Of a stretch of 64,000 bases of DNA, positions 25,823 through 35,224 are shown piece by piece. The DNA lies in the NCBI RefSeq assembly GCF_035989245.1, contig NZ_JAYMFF010000002.1, positions 124,001 to 188,000 on the forward strand. The letters run 5' to 3'. Source of the DNA: Adlercreutzia wanghongyangiae. Lineage in GTDB: Bacteria; Actinomycetota; Coriobacteriia; Coriobacteriales; Eggerthellaceae. The translations under genes and the position numbers were made by a program. How positions within the stretch are numbered: the first letter of the stretch is position 1; each line of letters starts with the position of its first letter. Below the pieces are notes generated by a model. The model saw only the letters and a program-made list of their open reading frames with translations. It had not been told where the DNA came from and ran no database searches.

Positions 25823-27235
25823 TTATAAACTCGTGACCACCGCTTCGGCGGCATCCAGCAGCTCGTTCACTTCCTCAGCAGTAGCGGCTTCGGCGTACAC
25901 GCGCACCAGGGGCTCGGTACCACTCGGACGCATCATCACCCAGGCATCGCCTTCCAGCAGCAGCTTCACACCGTCGCGACGATCCACATCGATGACGCGC
26001 TTGCCGGCCACCTCGTCAGCCGTATAGGTGGGCACCATCTCGGCGCGGAAGCGCTCCATCTGCTCAGGGGTGATGGACAGCCCACGACGCGCGAACTCCA
26101 AACGCCCGATGTCCTCCAGCATCTCGTCCACCAGCGCGCCGAGGTCCTTGCCAGACTGGGCCATGCACTCCGTGAGCAGCAGCGCCATGAGCAGGCCGTC
26201 GCGCTCCTTCACATGGCCGGGAAGTCCGATGCCGCCGGACTCCTCGCCGCCGATCATCACGCCGCCCTTCTCCATCTCACCGTAGATCCACTTGAAGCCG
26301 ACCGGCGTGCTGACCAGTTCCAGCCCCAACTTGCGGCACATGCGGTCGAGCATAGCCGAAGCCGTCACCGTGGACACCACACGGCCCGTCTCGCCGCGAT
26401 CGACCATGTGCTTGGTGAGCAGCGTGATAATGCGATGCGCGTTCACATAATTGCCCCGGGAATCGCCAGCGGCAATGCGATCGGCGTCGCCATCGTTGAT
26501 GAACAGCGCGTCATAGCCGAGCTCGCCCACCTTGGCGAGGCCCTCGTCCACCCAAGGCTGGATGGGCTCGGGATGCAGCCCCGCGAACGTGGGGTCCTCG
26601 GCGTTGTGGATTTCCACCACTTCCACGCCCATGTCGCGCAGCACGTCAGCCAGGTAGTGGCGGCCGGCGCCGTACAGCGGGTCGCACACTACGCGCAGGT
26701 TGGCGGCACGGATGGCCTCCACGTCCACCAGCTCGCACAGAGCGGCCAAGTAGTCGGTCATCAGGTCGACCGTTTGGAAGGGGCCGAGCACGTCGGTGGG
26801 CTCGGCCGGCAGCACCGCTTCCACGCGATCGGTAAACTCGGCGGGGCTCGCACCGCCATCGGCCATGCGCAGCTTCACGCCCAGATACTCGGCAGGGTTG
26901 TGGGAGCTCGTGAGCATAATGCCGCCCACCGCGTCGTCATTGTGAGCCACCGACCAGCACAGCGTGGGCGTGGGACAGTAGTCTTCCGTAAGCAGCACGT
27001 TGAAGCCGTGGCCCGCAGCAACCTGAGCGGCCAGCTCAGCGTAGGCGTGGGCGTCCTGACGGCAATCGTGACCAACAATGAGCGTGCCGGGCGCGTCGGC
27101 ATCGCGCCCCGCGGCCACCGCTTCCTCCTTGAAAATGCGCGCGGCGGCGTCGATGACGCGATTCAGATTGTCGGGCGTAAAATCATCCCCGATAATGGCG
27201 CGCCAGCCGTCGGTTCCAAAATGAATATCAGCCAT
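25823..27235 (-). CDS. Phosphoglucomutase/phosphomannomutase
   Basis: A 470-residue alpha-D-phosphohexomutase that interconverts hexose 1- and 6-phosphates. The four-domain signature is intact: FGTDGWRAIIG at the start, active-site serine in GIMLTSSHNPAEYLG near residue 106, metal-binding FINDGDADRIA near 242, sugar-binding GGEESGG near 325, and phosphate-binding MRPSGTEPLVRV near 436. The start follows the long intergenic stretch shared with the divergent LuxR gene. It feeds envelope sugar synthesis, in keeping with galE further on. Confidence 0.93.
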   Translation of the reverse strand: MADIHFGTDGWRAIIGDDFTPDNLNRVIDAAARIFKEEAVAAGRDADAPGTLIVGHDCRQDAHAYAELAAQVAAGHGFNVLLTEDYCPTPTLCWSVAHNDDAVGGIMLTSSHNPAEYLGVKLRMADGGASPAEFTDRVEAVLPAEPTDVLGPFQTVDLMTDYLAALCELVDVEAIRAANLRVVCDPLYGAGRHYLADVLRDMGVEVVEIHNAEDPTFAGLHPEPIQPWVDEGLAKVGELGYDALFINDGDADRIAAGDSRGNYVNAHRIITLLTKHMVDRGETGRVVSTVTASAMLDRMCRKLGLELVSTPVGFKWIYGEMEKGGVMIGGEESGGIGLPGHVKERDGLLMALLLTECMAQSGKDLGALVDEMLEDIGRLEFARRGLSITPEQMERFRAEMVPTYTADEVAGKRVIDVDRRDGVKLLLEGDAWVMMRPSGTEPLVRVYAEAATAEEVNELLDAAEAVVTSL

Positions 27236-27412
27236 AGGTATGCCTCCTTGGCAATGCTGCGGTTTCCATGCCCGATCGATTATAGATGATAGGCAGACAA
27301 TTTCGAAGGAAATGCGCTCGTACCCATCTGCCCTTAGTGCAGATTCAGCGTCGTTGTGCCTCCTTAAGCTATACTGGCCCCACACTCAACCGCCATCACC
27401 GCAGGGGAGAAT

Positions 27413-28942
27413 ATGGCAAGCCAACCATCGCCGTCGAGAAAACAACCGCTTTTTACTGCGCCGGCATGCCTCGTCGTCCTCGGCCTCGTATGCGCCATCA
27501 CCACCGAAGAGCTGCTGGGCTATCAAGTTCTTTCCCTGGGAGAGCGGCCTTTCAGCAGCTATGTATTACTCTGCCTTATCCAGGCAGCCCTTGCCATCGT
27601 CTTGCTTGCAGCTGGACCGCATTTGGGAAGCATCCTCACCCGGCCGTCCCTGCTGGCGGGCACCGCGGCAATCGCTCTGGCCGGATCAGCCTTGGCAAAT
27701 GCCGGAAGCACTGACACGGCCGGCATAGCCCCCCTCGTGGGATTCGCTCTTCTCGCCCTTGCCTCCTTTGTTCTGAAAATCACAACCCTGGAGATTTTCG
27801 CCGATGCGCCACCGTGGAAGCTGTCAGCGCTCATTTTCTGCGCCGTACTGATTCAGCCATTTCTTGCCCCGTTATTTGCCCTACCGAACCGCATCACGTG
27901 GTTTCTTGCCGGCGTGACGGCCGCAATCGGCATCAGCCTCACTGCAGCAGCCCGATCTATTCTGACAAAACGCGCCACCCAACACGACCCGGGAATCCCG
28001 CCATTCCAGCACCCTTTTACGCCCTCGCTTCCCGTTCTCGGAGGTGTTGGGGTCATCTGCGCCGCCACTTCGTTCCTGAATCCATTATCTTTGTACGACT
28101 CCATCACAACAAACGATTTTCTCGCCTTCACCTTCCTCACCCATTTTGCGGCCGCCCTCTTGTTCGGCATCGTCATCTTCGCAGGGCACAACTCCTCCTA
28201 CGCCATCGCTTTCAAAAGCGTCGACTCGTTAGTGTTGATTGGGTTTTTCCTCTTGGCGCTCATGGGCGCAGGATCGCCGCTTCCTCGCGCCGTATGCACA
28301 GCGACATTTAGCCTGTTCGAGTTCATCACCTTCCTGGCCATAGCCGATCTGGCCTCCTACTCGAGCACGAATCGCCTGCGACTCTTCGGCGGCTATTACC
28401 TCCTTATGCGCACAAGTTCCCTGATCGGCATTGCGCTCAATGCTGGCGATGTGGCCTTTATCCCGCTTGCGTCAGGAGCGTCCCTCTTTGGCTCAATGTT
28501 GGCAGCCGCCTGCGTCATCGCGGCTATCTGGCTCATTACCGAACCGCATCTGAACCAGTTCTTCTGGGGTAATCCGGCGACGGAAATCGGAATCGCCGCA
28601 ACGCGCCCAACCATCCAGCAGATGCTCGAAAGTGCGCCGCGCGATGCCGCCTCGCTCTCACCCGAAACGCCGGAGACCCCGGAAATGGACCTGGCCGCTC
28701 TCATTGATCGAAGCGTGGGCCAACTGGCGATCGAGCACGGCCTCACGCCTCGCGAACGCGACGTGCTTGCCCTCATGGCACAAGGCAGATCGTCCACATT
28801 CATCGGTGAAGAATTGTTCGTCAGCACCAACACGGTACGCAAGCACATTGCACATGTATACGAGAAACTAGGCGTGCACTCGAAGCAGGAACTTCTCACC
28901 CTCGTGCAATGCGAGAGCACTCATATTACCTGTTCACAGTAG
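27413..28942 (+). CDS. LuxR-type regulator with 12-TM N-terminal domain
   Basis: A 509-residue protein. About twelve hydrophobic segments occupy residues 15-385, resembling an MFS-like sensor, and the C-terminus holds a LuxR helix-turn-helix (LTPRERDVLALMAQGRSSTF, then NTVRKHIAHVYEKLGV, about 443-490). This architecture is expanded in Eggerthellaceae, where such regulators usually sit beside the reductase genes they control (known from memory). The next gene on the same strand is a Tat-exported flavoprotein, its probable target. Translation starts behind GGGGAGA. Confidence 0.9.
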   Translation: MASQPSPSRKQPLFTAPACLVVLGLVCAITTEELLGYQVLSLGERPFSSYVLLCLIQAALAIVLLAAGPHLGSILTRPSLLAGTAAIALAGSALANAGSTDTAGIAPLVGFALLALASFVLKITTLEIFADAPPWKLSALIFCAVLIQPFLAPLFALPNRITWFLAGVTAAIGISLTAAARSILTKRATQHDPGIPPFQHPFTPSLPVLGGVGVICAATSFLNPLSLYDSITTNDFLAFTFLTHFAAALLFGIVIFAGHNSSYAIAFKSVDSLVLIGFFLLALMGAGSPLPRAVCTATFSLFEFITFLAIADLASYSSTNRLRLFGGYYLLMRTSSLIGIALNAGDVAFIPLASGASLFGSMLAAACVIAAIWLITEPHLNQFFWGNPATEIGIAATRPTIQQMLESAPRDAASLSPETPETPEMDLAALIDRSVGQLAIEHGLTPRERDVLALMAQGRSSTFIGEELFVSTNTVRKHIAHVYEKLGVHSKQELLTLVQCESTHITCSQ

Positions 28943-29098
28943 TAATTATCTACCGCCTTACCCGTTTTGCACCAGACGATAATCCATGCAAAATGGTGCG
29001 TCATGCGGGTCGATTCATCCACCTTGAGACCCGTAACATCCTCCTTGTCATTCGGGGCGCGGAAGCAGCGCCTCGGCTATCCAAGGAGGGAACGCTTT

Positions 29099-30808
29099 AT
29101 GACGAATGAGTTCAGCACCACACGCCGCAACTTTCTGAAAGGGGCGGGCATCGGCGCGCTCGGCATGGCGGGAATGACCGGCCTGGCCGCCTGCGCGCCG
29201 TCCAAGGCGAGCGACGATCCTGCGGGCGAGGCGCTGTCCGACACCGGCAACGCCACCAACGCCGACTGGCTGGAAGCCGAGCCCGAAATTGCCGCCGATC
29301 AGATCGTGGAGACCGTGGACGCCGACGTCGTCGTCTGCGGCGGTGGCAACTCGGGATTATTTGCCGCCTGCGCAGCAGCCGAAGAAGGAGCTCGCACGGT
29401 AATGTTGGAGCAGTTCGCAAAGGACTCCGGCAGCGGCGTGCGCGACGATCTGGCCGCCTACAACACCCGCATCCAGCAGCAGGAGGGCTCGCCTCTCGAT
29501 CCTGCCGAGATGGGCACGTTCATGTGGGGACAGGCCTCGGGTTTTTCCAATCAGCGATTGTTCCGCGTTTGGGTCGAGGAAAGCGGCGAAGCCCTCGACT
29601 GGTACGCCGACCGCATCGAGGAAGCTGGCTACAAGATGAAGCATCAGCTGGTGAACCCGCCAGCCGACCAGGAGCGCAGCTTCTCGTGCTGTGTTGGTGT
29701 GGACTGGGGCACCGAGGGTATCACCATGGGCAGCACGACGAATAACGGCCAGTACATTCTGAATCCCTACGCTGAAAGCATCGGCGTCGACTGCCGTTGG
29801 GAAACCAAGATGATCAAGTGCATTAAAGACGGCGATCGTGTGACGGGCGTTATCGCACAGAATGCGAACGGCGATTACATTCAGTTCAATGCGACCAAGG
29901 GCGTTATCCTCTGCTGCGGAGGCTATCTGGGCAACCCCGACATGATGGCCGCCATCCAGCCCGACATCGAAAAGGTAACGGTGTACAACTGGACTTGGCC
30001 TGGCACCAACGGCGATGGCATCAAGGCCGGGCTGTGGGCAGGCGCCATGATGGATCCGGCCCATTCCGTCAGCTCGTGGGAGCAAGGGCTCGTGCCTCCG
30101 AACATGGTGGTGGCCGACGCCCATGACACCAACGAGACCTACTGGCTGGGACCGCTGCCCTTCTTGCGCGTAAACCTCGAAGGCCAGCGCTTCATGAACG
30201 AGTCTTCTTTCTTTGACACGCTGGGACACGCCCTGCAATACCAGCCGGGTCACACCGCCGTGCAGGTGTTCGACGCCTCTTGGAAGGAAGACGCCGAGCA
30301 ATTCAATGTATATGGCGCCCATCGCTATTTCCCCTACGACAACGGACTGGCGCCGCTGTTTACCATCGACATGGTTGAGGAGAACATGGCCCCGCAGCTT
30401 GAGAGTGGGCTTATCGTGCAAGCCGACACCATCGAGGAACTTGCCGAGAAGGTTGGAGTGCCGGCGGACAACCTCGTGGCCACCGTTGCGCGTTACAACG
30501 AGCTCTGCGACGCAGGCGTTGACGAGGATTTCGGCAAAAAGCCCTATCGTATGTCTCGAGTCGACGAGCCGCCGTTTTACGCTGCACGCTTCGCTCAGCA
30601 AGGCTCGCACACCATGGACGGCCTCGTCATTAACGAGGACATGCAAGTATTGGATGAGAACTTGCAGGTGATTCCCGGCCTGTACGCCGCCGGCGACAAC
30701 TCTGGCTGCTACCTGGGCATCACCTACCTCGGCAACGCCGCGGGCAACGCCGCCGGGCGCTCGGTGACCTTTGGTCGCCATGCCGGCCGTCACGCCGCGC
30801 AGAGCTAG
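29099..30808 (+). CDS. Tat-exported FAD-binding reductase (fumarate/urocanate reductase-like)
   Basis: A 569-residue flavoprotein. The N-terminus has a twin-arginine signal TTRRNFLKGAGIGALG and also a lipobox-like LAAC, so it may be an exported lipoprotein. The FAD domain begins ADVVVCGGGNSGLFAACAA near residue 78 and closes with VIPGLYAAGDNSGCYLG near 525. There is no heme or FMN domain, unlike Shewanella UrdA. Members reduce fumarate, urocanate, or many plant and drug compounds outside the membrane as terminal electron acceptors. The substrate cannot be named. A LuxR regulator precedes it. Confidence 0.9.
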   Translation: MTNEFSTTRRNFLKGAGIGALGMAGMTGLAACAPSKASDDPAGEALSDTGNATNADWLEAEPEIAADQIVETVDADVVVCGGGNSGLFAACAAAEEGARTVMLEQFAKDSGSGVRDDLAAYNTRIQQQEGSPLDPAEMGTFMWGQASGFSNQRLFRVWVEESGEALDWYADRIEEAGYKMKHQLVNPPADQERSFSCCVGVDWGTEGITMGSTTNNGQYILNPYAESIGVDCRWETKMIKCIKDGDRVTGVIAQNANGDYIQFNATKGVILCCGGYLGNPDMMAAIQPDIEKVTVYNWTWPGTNGDGIKAGLWAGAMMDPAHSVSSWEQGLVPPNMVVADAHDTNETYWLGPLPFLRVNLEGQRFMNESSFFDTLGHALQYQPGHTAVQVFDASWKEDAEQFNVYGAHRYFPYDNGLAPLFTIDMVEENMAPQLESGLIVQADTIEELAEKVGVPADNLVATVARYNELCDAGVDEDFGKKPYRMSRVDEPPFYAARFAQQGSHTMDGLVINEDMQVLDENLQVIPGLYAAGDNSGCYLGITYLGNAAGNAAGRSVTFGRHAGRHAAQS

Positions 30809-30851
30809 GCCTTCAACCTCCTCGTTTCCGCCACGCGCGGATGCATTTCTG

Positions 30852-30890
30852 AAGCGAACCTGGGCTTTCCCTCCCCGCCCAGGTTCGCTT
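30852..30890 (+). terminator. Terminator of the flavoprotein gene
   Basis: AAGCGAACCTGGGC pairs perfectly with GCCCAGGTTCGCTT around 11 bases and is followed by TCGTTTGG, 43 bases past the stop. Confidence 0.8.
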
Positions 30891-30943
30891 TCGTTTGGCG
30901 TGATACCATAGAGCCACCAAACGTTCTATGGAAGTGAGCAACT

Positions 30944-32161
30944 ATGGCGAATGCACTTTTGGCGAAGGATCCTGCGCAAACCTGCGTGCTGGTGACGGGC
31001 GGTGCCGGCTTTATCGGCAGCCACACGGTGGTGGAGCTGCTGGAGCGCGGCTACCAGGTGGTCATCGTGGACGATCTGAGCAATTCCAGCCGCGAGGCCG
31101 TGCGCCGCGTGGGCGAGATTACCGGCGTGGAGCCCGTGTTCGCCGACGTAGCCACCGAGGAAGTGGCCGAGGCCGCGGCTGCTGTGGCCGGCGCAACGAT
31201 ACGCGAGGAGACCCCGGGGCCGTCGCTTACCTTCTACGAGGCGAACATCCTGGACCGCGCGGCGTTGGAGACCATCTTCACCGCGCATCCGGTAGACGTC
31301 ATCATCCACTTCGCTGGCTTCAAGGCCGTGGGTGAAAGCGTGGCCAAGCCGCTGGAGTATTACTGGAACAATATCGCGGGCACGCTGGTGCTTGCCGAAG
31401 TGGCCCGAGAACACGGCTGCAAGAACATCGTGTTCTCGTCGAGCGCCACGGTGTACGGCGATCCGGAGTTCGTGCCCATCACCGAGGCGTGCCCCAAGCA
31501 CAACGCCACGAACCCCTACGGCCAGACCAAGAGCATGTTGGAGCAGATTCTGACCGACCTATACGTGGGCGACAACGAGTGGAACGTCGTGCTGCTGCGC
31601 TACTTCAACCCCATCGGCGCCCATGAAAGTGGACGTATCGGCGAGGATCCGAAGGGCATTCCGAACAACCTGCTGCCCTACGTGGCCCAAGTGGCCGTGG
31701 GCAAGCTGGAGCGCGTGGGCGTGTTCGGCGATGACTACGACACGCCGGACGGCACAGGCGTGCGCGACTACATTCACGTGGTTGACCTGGCGCGCGGCCA
31801 TGTGGCGGCGCTGGATTGGATGGCCGGCCGCGTGGGCACCGGCGAGCCCATCGGTCTGGGCTCGATGGCGGGCGAGCCCGCTGAGGACGGGTCGCGGCGC
31901 GGCGTGGGTATTTTCAATCTGGGAACGGGCAACGGGTCGTCGGTGCTGGATGTCATCCATGCATTCGAGGCGGCCTGCGGCCATGAGATTCCCTACGCCA
32001 TTCTGGACCGTCGCCCGGGCGATATTGCCGCCTGCTACGCCGACGCGTCCAAGGCCCGCGACGAGCTGGGCTGGACGGCCGAGTACGACATGGCTCGCAT
32101 GTGCGCCGACGGCTGGCGCTGGCAGTCGCAGAACCCCGACGGCTACGGAGACGCGAAATAA
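30944..32161 (+). CDS. galE: UDP-glucose 4-epimerase
   Basis: A 405-residue extended SDR. NAD-binding GGAGFIG is at residues 19-25, the catalytic Ser/Tyr/Lys are in FSSSATVYG and NPYGQTK (near 192-196), and GVRDYIHVVDLARGH and RRPGDIAACYAD are GalE signatures. The enzyme interconverts UDP-glucose and UDP-galactose. It is about 65 residues longer than typical GalE because of two insertions (about 60-95 and 290-325), a pattern I associate with Coriobacterial homologs. It is transcribed alone and ends at a strong hairpin. Confidence 0.93.
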   Translation: MANALLAKDPAQTCVLVTGGAGFIGSHTVVELLERGYQVVIVDDLSNSSREAVRRVGEITGVEPVFADVATEEVAEAAAAVAGATIREETPGPSLTFYEANILDRAALETIFTAHPVDVIIHFAGFKAVGESVAKPLEYYWNNIAGTLVLAEVAREHGCKNIVFSSSATVYGDPEFVPITEACPKHNATNPYGQTKSMLEQILTDLYVGDNEWNVVLLRYFNPIGAHESGRIGEDPKGIPNNLLPYVAQVAVGKLERVGVFGDDYDTPDGTGVRDYIHVVDLARGHVAALDWMAGRVGTGEPIGLGSMAGEPAEDGSRRGVGIFNLGTGNGSSVLDVIHAFEAACGHEIPYAILDRRPGDIAACYADASKARDELGWTAEYDMARMCADGWRWQSQNPDGYGDAK

Positions 32162-32181
32162 CGCTGCCGAGCGACAAAAAG

Positions 32182-32306
32182 CACGTTTCTCAGAATAGGG
32201 GGAGGGCCGGAGCGCCCTCCCCCTAAGTTTGCGACGCGCAATTACTGGGCACTCTTCCGCCCCAAAAGCCGAACGATCGACCCCCCCGCAGGTTCTGAGA
32301 AACGTG
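32182..32306. terminator. Nested hairpins between galE and the VanZ-like gene
   Basis: An inner 12-bp stem TAGGGGGAGGGC/GCCCTCCCCCTA (32196-32225) lies inside a larger inverted pair, CACGTTTCTCAGAA (32182-32195) and TTCTGAGAAACGTG (32293-32306). The inner hairpin should end galE; the right-hand arm with ATTTTAG could serve the opposite gene. Confidence 0.6.
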
Positions 32307-32309
32307 ATT

Positions 32310-32759
32310 TTAGTCACGAAATCTCCTGCGCAGCGAAAAAGCGGTTGCAGTGGCGCCCAGGGTAGCGCCGAGGGTGTCGGTAAGCCAGTCGGCTGGGTCG
32401 CACAGACGGCCGGGTACGAACAGCTGATGGAACTCGTCGCTCGCGCCGTACAGGCTGGCCAATCCGATGGCCGAGATCGTCAGCAGGGGAAGACGTACTT
32501 CGGGCCGTGTTTGGAACAACGCCCCCAGCACGAGCACGCCCAACACCACGTATTCGCAGAAGTGGGCGGCCACCGACACCACATCGGTTCCCTCGCCGAA
32601 CACCGGTGCAGCCACCACCGAAAGCCAGCGCTTGATGTTCGCCACCAAGCCTGCGCCGTCATCCAAGTCGCTTCCGGTATGGGCCGACATGAAGAAGATG
32701 AATGCCGCCCACGCCGCCACCAGCACCCACGACAACGCCACCTTCGCCGAGGAACTCAT
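32310..32759 (-). CDS. VanZ-family membrane protein
   Basis: A 149-residue protein with four hydrophobic helices and the VanZ-family pattern: FFMSAHTGSDL near the start, AHFCEYVVLGVLVLG in the middle, and YGASDEFHQLFVPGR followed by DWLTDTLGATLG. VanZ proteins are small membrane proteins, some of which affect glycopeptide tolerance. The ATG overlaps the HAD gene stop (ATGA), so it is cotranslated. No other van genes are present, so resistance should not be inferred. Confidence 0.85.
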   Translation of the reverse strand: MSSSAKVALSWVLVAAWAAFIFFMSAHTGSDLDDGAGLVANIKRWLSVVAAPVFGEGTDVVSVAAHFCEYVVLGVLVLGALFQTRPEVRLPLLTISAIGLASLYGASDEFHQLFVPGRLCDPADWLTDTLGATLGATATAFSLRRRFRD

Positions 32760-33439
32760 TCCTGCACCAACGCCGTAATCTGGGCCGGATCGGTAGCCAG
32801 CATATCAGGCTCCCAGCCTTCAGCGGCAAAATCGGCCGGATCGTGATACCCCCAGCTCACGCCCACGGCATAGCACCCGGCGTTTCGCGCCACGTGAATA
32901 TCTCCCGGCGAATCGCCCACATATACCGTACGCTCGGGAGTGCTGCCCAGCTCCTCAATCGTGGCAAGCAGTCCTGCCGGATCGGGCTTGCGCGGGAAGT
33001 TCAGCGGACCACCCTCGCCGTGCACCGCGTCCACCGTGCCATCAAGGCATTTCTTCACGATGAACTGCACGCCACCATCGAACTTGTTCGAAAGAATGCC
33101 CAGCTTGCAGCCATGCTCACGCAGCGCGGCCAACATGGCCCGAACACCCTCGTAGGGATGTGTGAGGTCGTTGGGATAGGTGTCATAGGCCTCCATCCAC
33201 CGGCGATGCACCCGGTCAGTCACTTCATCGGGCGTTCTCTCCGGCACCGCCTGGCGAATGAGGGCCAAGGCGCCATTGCCCACATAAGAGTTGATTTGCT
33301 GGCGCGTGCGCGGCGGCAGGCCGGCTTCTTCCAGCACGTCGTTGGTCAGCACCACCAGGTCGTCCAGGGTATCCAGCAGCGTGCCGTCCAAGTCGAAGAC
33401 GAACGTGTCGAAGGACGACTGCAATGCAGTTTCAGCCAT
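32756..33439 (-). CDS. HAD-family phosphatase (phosphoglycolate phosphatase-like)
   Basis: A 227-residue HAD-IA phosphatase. Motif I VFDLDGTLLDT, motif II GILSNKFD, motif III RKPDP and motif IV VYVGDSPGDIHVA are all intact. The cap resembles Gph. It probably clears phosphoglycolate or related phosphate esters. It is the first gene of a two-gene unit with the VanZ-like gene; the start follows GGAGCTGCCCT. Confidence 0.88.
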   Translation of the reverse strand: MAETALQSSFDTFVFDLDGTLLDTLDDLVVLTNDVLEEAGLPPRTRQQINSYVGNGALALIRQAVPERTPDEVTDRVHRRWMEAYDTYPNDLTHPYEGVRAMLAALREHGCKLGILSNKFDGGVQFIVKKCLDGTVDAVHGEGGPLNFPRKPDPAGLLATIEELGSTPERTVYVGDSPGDIHVARNAGCYAVGVSWGYHDPADFAAEGWEPDMLATDPAQITALVQE

Positions 33440-33634
33440 AGGGCAGCTCCTTGATTGGCTTGCGAACATCTGAGCACTTTCCAGATAACCACGACTCGCA
33501 ACGCCGGGCCAGCCCCTGCGCCGAAATGTCAGCGGGGATTCACAATTGTCCTGCGACGCACGCGAAGGCCGCGTCGTGGTATGGTGGAAGAACCGCGCCC
33601 GCCGCGCACCTTCCCCAGAGAACAGGAGTCCGCC

Positions 33635-34414
33635 ATGGAGTCATTGAAGCGCATCGCACTCGTTACGGGCGCATCGTCGGGATTGGGCCGCGAATTCGCC
33701 CAGCAGCTCGACCGCATGCAAGCCGCCGACGAACTATGGCTCGTGGCGCGCAGTGCCGATGCCCTGAACGAGGTGGCCGCGCTGCTGGACAGCCCCTGTC
33801 GTGTTATTACCGCCGACCTGAGCACCAAGAAGGGCGTGGCGAAGGTAACGAGCGCTCTGAACGAGACCCAGCCTCGTGTGAATTTCCTGGTGAACGCCGC
33901 CGGATTCGGCAAGTTCGGCGATTGGGAGGCCGTTTCCCAGGCCGACGTTGATGCCATGGTGAACCTCAATTGCCGCGCGTTGGTGGACCTCACGCACGCC
34001 ACGCTGCCCTTTATGGAGCGCGGCAGTCGCATCATCCAGGTGGCCTCGGCAGCCGGCTTCCTGCCGCTACCCCACATGAATGTGTACGCCGCTTCCAAAG
34101 CCTTCGTGTTGCGTTACACCCGCGCTTTGCGGTGGGAGTTGCACGGCAAGGGCATTTCAGTTACGGCGCTGTGCCCCACATGGGTAAAAACAGGCTTCGA
34201 GGCCGTGGCGCGCGATACGGACGACGCCAACGCCGTGGGCCACCTGTGGGGCGAGCAGGATGCCGCCACTGTGGTGCGCCGCGCGCTCTGCGCCAATCGG
34301 GCACACCTGGCCGTAGCCTGCGCCAGCCCACAGTCGGCCGCCCTGCGCCTGGCAAGCAAGGTTCTTCCCAGCTGCATCACCATGGCCGGCTGGAACATCG
34401 CTCGCCGGCTTTAG
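33635..34414 (+). CDS. Short-chain dehydrogenase/reductase
   Basis: A 259-residue classical SDR. The cofactor loop is TGASSGLGREFA at residues 11-22, the NAG motif is LVNAAGFG, the active-site Ser is in QVASAAG and the Tyr-x-x-x-Lys is YAASK near 155. The C-terminal substrate loop CPTWVKTGF is typical. The ARS sequence after beta-2 (LWLVARSADAL) suggests NADP. The substrate is unknown. AACAGGAG lies before the ATG. Confidence 0.9.
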   Translation: MESLKRIALVTGASSGLGREFAQQLDRMQAADELWLVARSADALNEVAALLDSPCRVITADLSTKKGVAKVTSALNETQPRVNFLVNAAGFGKFGDWEAVSQADVDAMVNLNCRALVDLTHATLPFMERGSRIIQVASAAGFLPLPHMNVYAASKAFVLRYTRALRWELHGKGISVTALCPTWVKTGFEAVARDTDDANAVGHLWGEQDAATVVRRALCANRAHLAVACASPQSAALRLASKVLPSCITMAGWNIARRL

Positions 34415-34516
34415 GGGCAGCACCGTCGCCGACGCGAGGCGGCACAGCAGCCGCGACATTGCGATTCTGAGCTACCATACAGGGCGTAATCCGCCACAGG
34501 GAAAGCGAGAGACCCC

Positions 34517-35041
34517 ATGCTGTACAACGAACGTGATTTACGTGATGAGCAAGCGCTGGATATTGCCCAGAAGATGCTGGTGGCGGCACGCACGGCGCCG
34601 AAGGGCAAGGGCATCGACGTAGTGGAATGCGCCGCGGTGAACGGCGATGAGATGGAAGCCCTCGCGTGCGCTATGGAGGTCATCGGCGAGGAGCGTGGCC
34701 ACAAGTTCTTCCTGCGCGATGCCGGTTGCGTGCGACGCAGCCAGTGCGTCGTGCTCGTGGGCACGCGCACGCAGGAGCAGGGTCTGAACTGCGGTTACTG
34801 CGGTTTCGCCACCTGCGTCGAGAAACCCGCCGAAGCCCCTTGCGAGGTGAACGCCGTGGATGTGGGCATCGCCCTGGGCGCCGCCGTGGCCCGCGCCCAA
34901 ACCTACGGGGTAGACACGCGCATCATGTTCTCCGCCGGCACCGCCGCCGCGCACCTGGGCCTGCTGGGCGAAGGCGTGGGTCAGGTGTACGCCATCCCCG
35001 TGAGCATCAGCTCCAAGAGCCCCTTCTTCGACCGCGGCTAA
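34517..35041 (+). CDS. DUF2148 ferredoxin-domain protein
   Basis: A 174-residue protein of the DUF2148 family found in anaerobes. The hallmark Cys cluster LNCGYCGFATCVEKP lies near residue 96, and KGIDVVECAAVNGDEMEALA near 33 is also typical. It presumably binds an Fe-S cluster in the cytoplasm; no reaction is established. It is transcribed alone after the SDR gene. Confidence 0.85.
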   Translation: MLYNERDLRDEQALDIAQKMLVAARTAPKGKGIDVVECAAVNGDEMEALACAMEVIGEERGHKFFLRDAGCVRRSQCVVLVGTRTQEQGLNCGYCGFATCVEKPAEAPCEVNAVDVGIALGAAVARAQTYGVDTRIMFSAGTAAAHLGLLGEGVGQVYAIPVSISSKSPFFDRG

Positions 35042-35077
35042 ACCAGAGGCGACCTTTCGCGCCACGCCTCCTTAGCC

Positions 35078-35130
35078 AATCGCGCCATAATCGCGCCAAT
35101 CGCGCCATAATCGCGCCATAATCGCGCCAT
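35078..35130. repeat. Five tandem 11-bp repeats
   Basis: The unit AATCGCGCCAT occurs five times in a row (one copy lacks its last two bases). The last copy contains the ATG of a short frame and runs into the palindrome GCGCCATGGCGC. The 11-bp period is close to one helical turn, so it may be a protein-binding array or slippage-generated repeat. Confidence 0.7.
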
Positions 35131-35218
35131 GGCGCAATTCCGAAAGGACGGATTTATCCAGCACTTCGCCGATGCAGCCCTCGCCGCCATCAACGCCTAT
35201 CGCGCAAGCGCGCTGTAA
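35129..35218 (+). CDS. 29-codon frame behind the tandem repeat
   Basis: The frame encodes MAQFRKDGFIQHFADAALAA plus nine residues, with codon use like real genes. There is no ribosome site because the repeat precedes it directly. It could be the stump of a larger gene cut by the rearrangement that also truncated the adjacent PIN gene. No family is recognised. Confidence 0.25.
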   Translation: MAQFRKDGFIQHFADAALAAINAYRASAL

Positions 35219-35224
35219 GCGTGC

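Noticed and set aside
32756..33439. Glycopeptide resistance from VanZ next to a HAD enzyme
   Set aside because: Stand-alone VanZ-family proteins are common and no vanHAX or vanRS genes are present.
35078..35130. CRISPR array
   Set aside because: The 11-bp units are contiguous with no spacers.
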